Shown here in pieces: positions 1 through 5,806 of a stretch of DNA of 7,387 nt; positions within the stretch are counted from its first letter, which is position 1, and each line of letters begins with the position of its first letter. The translations under genes were made by a program, and so were the position numbers. The DNA comes from Ruminococcus flavefaciens (GTDB lineage Bacteria > Bacillota > Clostridia > Oscillospirales > Ruminococcaceae). The notes beneath the pieces are model-generated. The model did no database searches. It was given only the letters and a program-made list of their open reading frames with translations, and was not told where the DNA came from. Location: contig DEDQ01000024.1 in the NCBI GenBank assembly GCA_002350065.1, positions 7,365-14,751 on the forward strand, in the 5' to 3' direction.

Positions 1-2
1 TC

Positions 3-104
3 GTCAGATTGTATAGAAATCCCGCAGGCATACTGTCGTATGTCAAGAGATTTCTGTGCAAGATGACGGGAAATATGCAAGCAGATTCAGTGCAAAGCCG
101 TTAG
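3..104 (+). CDS. possible 3' end of an upstream gene, unidentified
   Basis: Frame 3 is open from the left edge to a TAG at 102-104 and reads as about 33 residues beginning VRLYRNPAGILSYVKRFL. The composition is protein-like (basic and hydrophobic residues), and the stop lies about 55 bases before a good terminator, which is where the last gene of an upstream operon would end. I do not recognise the protein. A run of 33 open codons is easily produced by chance, and the same stretch can be read as a set of RNA hairpins, so this is a weak call. Sequence left of the window would settle it. Confidence 0.25.
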   Translation, partial: VRLYRNPAGILSYVKRFLCKMTGNMQADSVQSR

Positions 105-149
105 GCGGGCTTTGTGCGGTGTTGCCGAAAGTATTTGTAAGGGACAAAT
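15..149 (+). other. hairpin-rich stretch upstream of the terminator
   Basis: Several stems can be drawn directly. AGAAATC (15-21) pairs with GATTTCT (49-55), and nested inside it GGCATAC (27-33) pairs with GTATGTC (38-44) with one G-U pair. CAAAGCC (93-99) pairs with GGCTTTG (108-114). ATTTGT (133-138) pairs with ACAAAT (144-149). This could be a structured leader, the 3' UTR of an upstream gene, or chance folding. It matches no riboswitch class I can name with confidence. Confidence 0.3.
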
Positions 150-159
150 CAGAAAAAGA

Positions 160-196
160 AAGCGTATCGGAAATACTGGTACGCTTCCTTTTTTTT
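160..196 (+). terminator. intrinsic terminator upstream of the pectinase operon
   Basis: AAGCGTATC (160-168) pairs with GGTACGCTT (178-186) as a 9-bp stem with one G-U pair and a 9-base loop. After two C residues comes a run of eight T (189-196). This is a textbook rho-independent terminator on the plus strand. It either ends an upstream transcription unit or acts as an attenuator for the lyase operon. The loop is complementary to an upstream segment (130-136), which is described in the findings. Confidence 0.8.
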
Positions 197-243
197 CAGC
201 TTTTTTATGAGACAAAAGGTGTGTTTTTAGGTCCGTTTTATCA

Positions 244-272
244 TTGAGTTTGTTCATGGTTTGTTTTAAAAT
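244..272 (+). promoter_or_regulatory. predicted sigma-A promoter of the pectinase operon
   Basis: TTGAGT (244-249) as the -35 element is followed, after exactly 17 bases, by TAAAAT (267-272) as the -10 element (5 of 6 consensus bases). Transcription would start near 279, giving a 5' UTR of about 34 bases before the lyase start. It lies just after the 160-196 terminator and is the only well-spaced candidate I found there. No operator-like repeat is obvious around it. Confidence 0.5.
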
Positions 273-297
273 AAGAGCATAGGGAAACACATTTTCA

Positions 298-305
298 GAG
301 AGGAG
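298..305 (+). promoter_or_regulatory. ribosome binding site deciding the lyase start
   Basis: GAGAGGAG ends one base before the ATG at 307 but 7 bases before the ATG at 313. The second spacing is normal and the first is too short, so translation most likely begins at 313 and the longer reading (two extra residues, Met-Tyr) is rejected. Confidence 0.75.
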
Positions 306-312
306 AATGTAT

Positions 313-2880
313 ATGCAAATCAGGAAAATCAGTTCATTCGCGGCTTCTGCTTTGATAGCTGCAAGCATTGTTCCTGCAGGACTCAGAGTATCGCCGGCAG
401 CTGCGAAGTACGGCACAGGCAAGAACATCGTAGAGCACCTTGACCGCGGCATATATGCGGTCAAAAACGGCAGCGGTATGTTCGTCAGCTGGCGCTGGAA
501 CGCTGATGACGCAGACAATGCGGAGTTCCGCCTGTACCGCGACGGTCAGCTCGTATACACGAGCAAGGCAGGTACAGGTGCGACGTGCTATCAGGACAAT
601 AGCGGAAATGCAAATTCAAAGTACCGTGTAGACACCGTTGTGAACGGCGAGGTGGCAGCATCGGAGGAATGTAAATTCAGGTCCGGTACGAACTATTTCG
701 ATATTCCGCTCAGTCAGCCGGGCTCGCAGTATACTCCAAACGATTGCTGTGCGGGAGATGTTGACGGCGACGGTCAGTACGAGATATTCCTCAAGTGGGA
801 GGGCAAGGCACTCGATAACTCGCAGTCGGGCGTTACAGATAACGTCTACATTGACTGTATAACACTCGACGGACGTCGGCTATGGCGCGTGGATATGGGA
901 AAAAATATCCGTGCAGGTCAGCACTACACGCAGATGTGCGTAGCAGATTTCGACTGCGATGGAAAGGCTGAACTCATTACCAAGACAGCCGACGGTACAA
1001 AGGACGGCAAGGGCAAGGTCATTGGCGACGGCTCAAAGGACTACCGCAACGGAGGCGGCTATATCCTCTCGGGCAATGAATATATGACGCTGTTCGACGG
1101 TCAGACAGGCGCTGCTCTTGATACGATAAACTTCCCTGTGCCGCGCGGAAATGTCGGCTCGTGGGGAGACAACTACGGCAACCGTGTCGACCGCTTCAAC
1201 AGTGGTATCGCATACCTCGACGGCGTTCACCCGTCAGCGATATACAACCGCGGCTACTACACGCGAATGACAATATCTGCAATAGATGTTGTAGACAAGA
1301 AGCTGTCCGTGCGCTGGATATTCGACTCCAACAACAGCGACTCAAAGGCAGCAGCAGGTCAGGGCAACCACAACCTCATGGTCGGAGACGTTGACGCTGA
1401 CGGTAAACAGGAGATATGCATGGGTGACTGTGTTATCGACGATAACGGCAAGCTCCTGTGGTCGTCAGGCAAGGGACACGGCGACGCGATGCATCTCGGC
1501 GACTTCATTCCCGAGCGCGCAGGACTTGAACTCTGGCAGTGTCATGAGCACGGTCCGACTTATGGCGTGACCCTCTTTGACGCTAAGGACGGCAAGGTCA
1601 TCTTCCACAAGGACGGTGACAAGGACACCGGACGCTGCTGTGCAGACAACGTATTTGCGGGAAATAAAGGCGCGGAATTCTGGGGCGCAAGACCCGCAAA
1701 GACTGTTCTTGACCAGAACGGAAACAAAATATCCGGTCTCAGCCTTTCGATGAACTTCCTTATTTACTGGGACGGCGACCTTGAACGTGAGCTGTTCAGC
1801 GGAACTACCATTAGCAAGATGACTTCCACAAGTAAGATAGACTACCTCCTCAATGCTGACGGCTGTGCTTCTAACAACAGCACAAAGGCTGTTCCCTGCA
1901 TGACTGTTGACCTTTTCGGTGACTGGCGTGAGGAACTTGTAATGCGAACTTCAGATAACAAGAAGCTGCGGATATGGTGCACGACCTCTCCCACTGACGT
2001 CCGCCTGACCACACTTATGCACGATGTTCAGTATCGCTCACAGAACTGCTGTCAGCAGTCGGCGTATAATCAGCCGCCTCATGTCAGCTTTTTCCTCGGA
2101 ACCGGATATTCTCTACCTGAGCGTCCCGCTGTCAAAGTCCTTGGCGGCTCGGAGATAGAAATAAAGCCCTTTGAGATACCCGACGGCAAGCTTGTGAAGT
2201 CGCTCAAAGTCAACGATACAGCCGCACAGTACAACTGGTCGGTCGAGCAGGGACTTGACGTTGGCAATGAGGTATTCGGCGACAGGCAGTTCAGATTCAC
2301 TTCTGTCCCAGAGGAACTCAGGGGAGCTGAATGGATAAGGACAGCGTGCGATTCCAAGAAGTTCACTTCCGACGAGGCGACCTTCACAGCCGCTCAGGAT
2401 ATCACCGTTTTTGTCGGAGTAGATACCCGCGCCGAATCAAATGCAGGCTGGCTCTCGGACTGGACTAAGACTGAGATGACGATGACCGATGACGGCAATC
2501 CGAACATCACATACAATGTTTACCGCAAGGACGCAAAGAGCGGTCAGAAGGTAACTCTCGGAGCTGTCAACATGACGACTGCGGTCAACTATGTAGTCGC
2601 TGTTACCGAATACCGTGAGCCTAATACCACAACAACTGCGAACAATGCGTCTGTTCATGTCACCCTCCTTGGTGACGTAAATCTGGACGGTTTCGTTACT
2701 ATCTCAGACTCAGTAGCAATACTTCAGTACATCGCAAACAAGGACAAATACTCACTGACAGATACCGCACGCGCGAATGCCGATGTTTACAACGTCGGCG
2801 ACGGCATCACAGCAAAGGACGCGCTTGCTATCCAGAAGCTCGATTCGGGCATTATCACGTCGCTGCCCGAAACAGAATGA
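313..2880 (+). CDS. secreted PL11 rhamnogalacturonan lyase with C-terminal dockerin
   Basis: Predicted to cleave the rhamnogalacturonan-I backbone of pectin by beta-elimination between rhamnose and galacturonate, outside the cell and docked on a cellulosome. With the start at 313 it has 855 residues. Residues 1-31 form a signal peptide (basic MQIRKIS, hydrophobic core, likely cleavage after SPAAA). Residues about 36-612 are a PL11 catalytic domain like Bacillus YesW/YesX: repeated calcium-binding DxDxDG motifs (about 149-154, 212-217, 359-364), GQGNHN near 350 and GHGDAMHLGD near 388, as expected for the eight-bladed beta-propeller. Residues about 635-770 hold a beta-rich accessory module (GDRQFRFTSVP, EWIRTACDS, GWLSDWT) seen with other pectinases. 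A Thr-rich linker leads to a dockerin at about 787-848 whose first loop is DVNLDGFVTISD and whose second is DVYNVGDGITAKD, one residue longer than the standard 12. It is first in a two-gene operon. The mature part has 18 cysteines, including three CC pairs. The family call is secure; endo or exo action cannot be told. Confidence 0.93.
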   Translation: MQIRKISSFAASALIAASIVPAGLRVSPAAAKYGTGKNIVEHLDRGIYAVKNGSGMFVSWRWNADDADNAEFRLYRDGQLVYTSKAGTGATCYQDNSGNANSKYRVDTVVNGEVAASEECKFRSGTNYFDIPLSQPGSQYTPNDCCAGDVDGDGQYEIFLKWEGKALDNSQSGVTDNVYIDCITLDGRRLWRVDMGKNIRAGQHYTQMCVADFDCDGKAELITKTADGTKDGKGKVIGDGSKDYRNGGGYILSGNEYMTLFDGQTGAALDTINFPVPRGNVGSWGDNYGNRVDRFNSGIAYLDGVHPSAIYNRGYYTRMTISAIDVVDKKLSVRWIFDSNNSDSKAAAGQGNHNLMVGDVDADGKQEICMGDCVIDDNGKLLWSSGKGHGDAMHLGDFIPERAGLELWQCHEHGPTYGVTLFDAKDGKVIFHKDGDKDTGRCCADNVFAGNKGAEFWGARPAKTVLDQNGNKISGLSLSMNFLIYWDGDLERELFSGTTISKMTSTSKIDYLLNADGCASNNSTKAVPCMTVDLFGDWREELVMRTSDNKKLRIWCTTSPTDVRLTTLMHDVQYRSQNCCQQSAYNQPPHVSFFLGTGYSLPERPAVKVLGGSEIEIKPFEIPDGKLVKSLKVNDTAAQYNWSVEQGLDVGNEVFGDRQFRFTSVPEELRGAEWIRTACDSKKFTSDEATFTAAQDITVFVGVDTRAESNAGWLSDWTKTEMTMTDDGNPNITYNVYRKDAKSGQKVTLGAVNMTTAVNYVVAVTEYREPNTTTTANNASVHVTLLGDVNLDGFVTISDSVAILQYIANKDKYSLTDTARANADVYNVGDGITAKDALAIQKLDSGIITSLPETE

Positions 2881-2890
2881 ATGACGGCAC

Positions 2891-2895
2891 GGAGG
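2891..2895 (+). promoter_or_regulatory. ribosome binding site of the GH43 gene
   Basis: GGAGG sits 7 bases before the ATG at 2903, inside the 22-base gap after the lyase stop codon. The gap has no room for a terminator and promoter, so the two genes should be co-transcribed. Confidence 0.8.
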
Positions 2896-2902
2896 TATCA
2901 TT

Positions 2903-5077
2903 ATGAAGGTAAAAAAACTTATTTCGGCTCTTCTGTCGGCATTTGTAATTGCAGGGAACTCCCTCTCATACACCCTTTCGGATACGTATGCCGACTATTC
3001 AAGAGTTTCAGTTCACGATCCGTCAATAGTTAAGCTCGAGGAGGGTGGCTACTTCATTATCGGCTCACATTTAGGCGCTGCGAGATCAAACGATATGAAG
3101 AACTGGCAGTCTGCTGCCAACTCCCACCTCGGCTCGACACGTACCACATTCTTCAGGAACATCTACACCGATCTTGCTATCCCCGAGAAGTGGTCGAACA
3201 CCACGAACGGATACAATCTCGCGGGCAATATGTGGGCTCCCGACATAATCTACAATAAGGACATGGGTAAATACTGTATGTACCTCAGCGTTAACGGACA
3301 GGTGTGGAATTCGTCTGTTGTGCTTTGCACGTCGGATAAAGTTGAGGGACCGTATAGCTATCAGGGGACGATAGTGTATTCGGGCTTTACCAATAATGCT
3401 GTTAACAACGTCAAGGATACCGACGTACCCAAAGTACTTGGCAAAAATCCTGACATAAGCCGCTATCTCAGTAACGGTTCATGGAATGCCTCCTACGGTA
3501 CCAACGCCATTGATCCGGCTGTATTCTACGACGAGGACGGTAATCTGCGAATGGTATACGGCTCATGGTTCGGCGGCATATATATGCTTGAGCTTGACGA
3601 AAAAACAGGTCTGCGCGATTATAACGTGAAATATGAAACGATACCCAACGTCTCTGATGCATACATGGGCAAGAAGGCGGCAGGCGGAAATTATGTCTCG
3701 GGAGAAGGTCCGTACATCGAGTACATGAAGTCTCCGAACAGCGACAAGGGCTATTATTACCTGTTTGTATCGTATGGCTTCTTCAACTCGAACGGCGGTT
3801 ACAATATGCGTGTTTTCCGCAGCGAAAAGCCGGACGGTCCGTTCGTTGACCAGAATGGCAACAGTGCGGTCTATCCATTTGGAGGCGACAATATCAGCGG
3901 CAAAACAGGCGAACGCCTCATGAGCAACTATCAGTGGAGCTGCAATCCAAAGCCGTTCAAGGCGCAGGGCCATAACTCCGCCCTCATGGACACGGACGGC
4001 AAGCTCTATGTAATATATCACACTAAATTTGACGATAACTGGGGTGCGCACGAAGTCCGCGTACATCAGTTAATAATGAACGAGGACGGCTGGATAACCG
4101 CCGCTCCATACGAATACTCGGGCGAGACCCTCTCGGAGGACGGACACGCGATGTCGGCTGTTACAGGCGACTACGACTTCATCTTCCACACCCTTGACCA
4201 GAGATTCGAGAACGAAAAGAGTGCAGATGTTGAAAAGCCGCACACTATCACACTCAACGCAGACGGTACTATCACAGGATACGTTACAGGAAACTGGCTG
4301 ATGAAGGACGGCACACCGAATATGACTGTCAGCTTTGGCGGAGTTACATACAAGGGGGCTTTTCTTGTGCAGGCGGACGAATCAGCTGCTCAGACCAAGC
4401 GTATGACATTCACGGCTACAGGAAACAATACCTGCATATGGGGCAGCAAGCGCTCCGCATACAACGCGGCTGAGGACATCGTAAAGCCTGTTGTGATACC
4501 GGATGGCAGATACACGCTGAAGAATGTCAACAGCGGACGCTATATCGCAGATAAGAACGGAAACATCGTACAGTCTGAAAAGCAAACGTGGAATATCAAA
4601 GGCGTTGGAAATGGCGAATACACCATTTCCGATAAAAACGGAAGGTCTCTCACTGTTGAGAACGCCTCTGCAGAAGATGGTGCAAATGTGCTTCTCGCTG
4701 ACTATACCGGAGATAAGTCACAGAAGTTCCGGCTGAAGGACAACCACGACGGCTCATATTCCTTCCTGACTCTGTCTTCAAACGGTCTGCGCTGCCTTGA
4801 CGTATACGAGATAAGCACTGACGACGGCGCAAACATCTGTCAGTGGGAATACTGGAACGGCAGCGGACAACAGTTTATTCTCGAGGAGGAAAAAAAAGTA
4901 GAAGGCGATGTCAACGCTGACGGCAGCTTCAACGTGTCCGACCTTGTTCTTATGCAGAGGTGGCTGCTTGCGGCTCCCGATGCGGAGCTTGCAAACTGGC
5001 AGGCAGGCGACCTCTGCGAGGACGGCAGGCTCGATGTATTTGACCTCTGCCTGATGAGAAGAATGCTGGTAGAATAA
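2903..5077 (+). CDS. secreted GH43 endo-alpha-1,5-L-arabinanase with ricin-type lectin module and dockerin
   Basis: Predicted to hydrolyse alpha-1,5-arabinan side chains of pectin outside the cell. The protein has 724 residues. Residues 1-30 are a signal peptide (MKVKK, hydrophobic core, likely cleavage after DTYA). Residues about 35-430 are a GH43 five-bladed propeller with the expected acidic triad: Asp39 in VHDPS (base), Asp204 in AIDPAVF (pKa modulator) and Glu268 in SGEGPYIEY (acid). His357 in GHNSA matches the histidine near the metal in large arabinanases. Residues about 445-515 look like the GH43 C-terminal beta-barrel of AbnB-type enzymes (GNWLMKDG, MTFTATGNN, CIWG). Residues about 533-660 are a ricin-type beta-trefoil (Q-W/F repeats: QTWNIKG, SQKFRLKD, GQQFILEE), probably a sugar-binding module. 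Residues 667-724 are a dockerin: loop DVNADGSFNVSD, then DLCEDGRLDVFD, with Cys at the third position where Asn or Asp is usual. It is second in the operon and a terminator follows 4 bases after the stop. Arabinanase is the best call; another GH43 specificity is possible. Confidence 0.92.
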   Translation: MKVKKLISALLSAFVIAGNSLSYTLSDTYADYSRVSVHDPSIVKLEEGGYFIIGSHLGAARSNDMKNWQSAANSHLGSTRTTFFRNIYTDLAIPEKWSNTTNGYNLAGNMWAPDIIYNKDMGKYCMYLSVNGQVWNSSVVLCTSDKVEGPYSYQGTIVYSGFTNNAVNNVKDTDVPKVLGKNPDISRYLSNGSWNASYGTNAIDPAVFYDEDGNLRMVYGSWFGGIYMLELDEKTGLRDYNVKYETIPNVSDAYMGKKAAGGNYVSGEGPYIEYMKSPNSDKGYYYLFVSYGFFNSNGGYNMRVFRSEKPDGPFVDQNGNSAVYPFGGDNISGKTGERLMSNYQWSCNPKPFKAQGHNSALMDTDGKLYVIYHTKFDDNWGAHEVRVHQLIMNEDGWITAAPYEYSGETLSEDGHAMSAVTGDYDFIFHTLDQRFENEKSADVEKPHTITLNADGTITGYVTGNWLMKDGTPNMTVSFGGVTYKGAFLVQADESAAQTKRMTFTATGNNTCIWGSKRSAYNAAEDIVKPVVIPDGRYTLKNVNSGRYIADKNGNIVQSEKQTWNIKGVGNGEYTISDKNGRSLTVENASAEDGANVLLADYTGDKSQKFRLKDNHDGSYSFLTLSSNGLRCLDVYEISTDDGANICQWEYWNGSGQQFILEEEKKVEGDVNADGSFNVSDLVLMQRWLLAAPDAELANWQAGDLCEDGRLDVFDLCLMRRMLVE

Positions 5078-5081
5078 AGCG

Positions 5082-5105
5082 AAGCTCCCCAAACGGGGAG
5101 CTTTT
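5082..5105 (+). terminator. intrinsic terminator of the pectinase operon
   Basis: AAGCTCCCC (5082-5090) pairs perfectly with GGGGAGCTT (5095-5103) around the loop AAAC. T residues continue to 5105, and after CAC more T follow (5109-5112). It begins 4 bases after the GH43 stop and separates the enzyme operon from the sigma-factor operon. Confidence 0.85.
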
Positions 5106-5148
5106 CACTTTTGGTCTGTAAATTCATATCATACATATCTCATATTCT

Positions 5149-5191
5149 TCACTTTTTACAAGTGCAAAAAAGTGACACCGTGTTGCACTTG
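5149..5191 (+). repeat. two overlapping inverted repeats, candidate operator
   Basis: First repeat: TCACTTTTT (5149-5157) and AAAAAGTGA (5167-5175), 9-bp arms, 9-base spacer. Second repeat: CAAGTGCAA (5159-5167) and TTGCACTTG (5183-5191), 9-bp arms, 15-base spacer. The left arm of the second fills the spacer of the first, sharing one base with its right arm. The right arm of the second runs into the predicted -35 hexamer at 5189-5194. All of this lies upstream of the predicted transcription start, so it should act as DNA (a protein binding site) rather than RNA. The common element is CACTT/AAGTG. Confidence 0.6.
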
Positions 5192-5217
5192 CAATTATCA
5201 TTGTGTATATGTATAAT
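5189..5217 (+). promoter_or_regulatory. sigma-A promoter of the sigma/anti-sigma operon
   Basis: TTGCAA (5189-5194), a 17-base spacer and a perfect TATAAT (5212-5217) form a near-consensus housekeeping promoter, with a start near 5224 and a very short leader before the ribosome binding site. No AAC-type -35 element of ECF promoters is visible upstream of the gene, so classic autoregulation by the encoded sigma factor is not supported here. A distal autoregulated promoter cannot be excluded. Confidence 0.72.
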
Positions 5218-5236
5218 GAAAGCAGATCTGCTAAAC

Positions 5237-5245
5237 AAGGAGGTG
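5237..5245 (+). promoter_or_regulatory. strong ribosome binding site of the sigma factor
   Basis: AAGGAGGTG is close to the full anti-Shine-Dalgarno complement and lies 7 bases before the ATG at 5253, fixing that start. Confidence 0.8.
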
Positions 5246-5252
5246 GTGTTCA

Positions 5253-5795
5253 ATGACCGATCCGGAAATACTTTCATTGATGGATAGCTCGCCTCAGCAG
5301 GGCCACAGAGCACTGTTCGAGGAATATTACAGCTATGTATATTCAATAGCTGTAAACATACTCAGAGGATACGGCTCCGCTGAGGACGTAGAGGAATGTG
5401 TCGTTGATACTTTCGCTTCCGTCATAAACAATCTCAACGGCGAATCTCTGAAGCCGTTTATCGGGACCGTCACAAGAAACAAGGCCCTCAATATGAGGAG
5501 AGCTCTTGCAGGACATCTCGGAAGAAAAATCTCTATTGACAGTGATGAATTCATTGAACTTCCGTCATCTGAACGTCTGGAGCAGAATATTGAGGATTCC
5601 GAAAGAACGGCGCTCGTATTGCAGAGAATAAAAGAGCTTGGCGAGCCTGATTCCATTATCATCATACAAAAGTTCTACTATGAACGAAATGCAAAGGAGA
5701 TAGGCAGACTGATAGGCATGAAACCTGCCGCGGTGCGAATGCGCTGTACAAGAGCGATGAAAAAGCTCAGAAGCCTTCTCGGCGACCTTGATTAA
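5253..5795 (+). CDS. ECF-type RNA polymerase sigma factor (sigma-70 family)
   Basis: A 180-residue protein of the size and layout of ECF sigma factors, which redirect RNA polymerase to a small regulon. Region 2 spans roughly residues 19-85: the LFEEYYSYVYSIAVNIL helix, then the acidic AEDVEECVVDTF segment typical of the core-polymerase-binding region 2.2, then PFIGTVTRNKALNMRR, corresponding to regions 2.3-2.4. A linker rich in Ser and Glu (about 93-117) separates it from region 4 (about 118-175), where NAKEIGRLIGMKPAAVRMRCTR is a helix-turn-helix that would read the -35 element. The next gene begins 11 bases later with its ribosome binding site overlapping this stop codon, so the two are translationally close, as in sigma/anti-sigma pairs. 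The target promoters cannot be deduced from the window. The family call is firm; the subgroup is unknown. Confidence 0.9.
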   Translation: MTDPEILSLMDSSPQQGHRALFEEYYSYVYSIAVNILRGYGSAEDVEECVVDTFASVINNLNGESLKPFIGTVTRNKALNMRRALAGHLGRKISIDSDEFIELPSSERLEQNIEDSERTALVLQRIKELGEPDSIIIIQKFYYERNAKEIGRLIGMKPAAVRMRCTRAMKKLRSLLGDLD

Positions 5796-5799
5796 GGAG
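5794..5799 (+). promoter_or_regulatory. ribosome binding site overlapping the sigma-factor stop
   Basis: AAGGAG begins inside the TAA at 5793-5795 and lies 7 bases before the ATG at 5807. This tight arrangement is consistent with coupled production of the sigma factor and its downstream partner. Confidence 0.7.
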
Positions 5800-5806
5800 T
5801 AATAAT

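Noticed and set aside
92..114. GCAAAGCC followed by a GGC element, recalling a c-di-GMP-I riboswitch
   Set aside because: The other conserved parts (the GGGCAAACC-type strand, GAAA tetraloop and receptor arrangement) are not found in the right order, so the match is only eight bases.
56..247. 63-residue plus-strand open frame across the terminator
   Set aside because: It starts at a GTG without a ribosome binding site and reads through the terminator stem and its T-run, so coding is very unlikely.
87..518. 143-residue minus-strand open frame
   Set aside because: It overlaps the lyase start region, promoter and terminator on the opposite strand, and its composition is not that of a normal protein. 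It is a shadow.
3563..4066. 167-residue minus-strand open frame inside the arabinanase gene
   Set aside because: The overlapping GH43 frame is fully supported by catalytic motifs across this stretch; the opposite frame has no recognisable motif or start signal.
5124..5145. Three CATAT copies upstream of the sigma operon
   Set aside because: Short AT-rich words at uneven spacing (9 and 7 bases); not distinguishable from background.
5183..5188. TTGCAC as an alternative -35 element for the sigma operon
   Set aside because: The spacer to TATAAT would be 23 bases, too long; TTGCAA at 5189-5194 gives the ideal 17.
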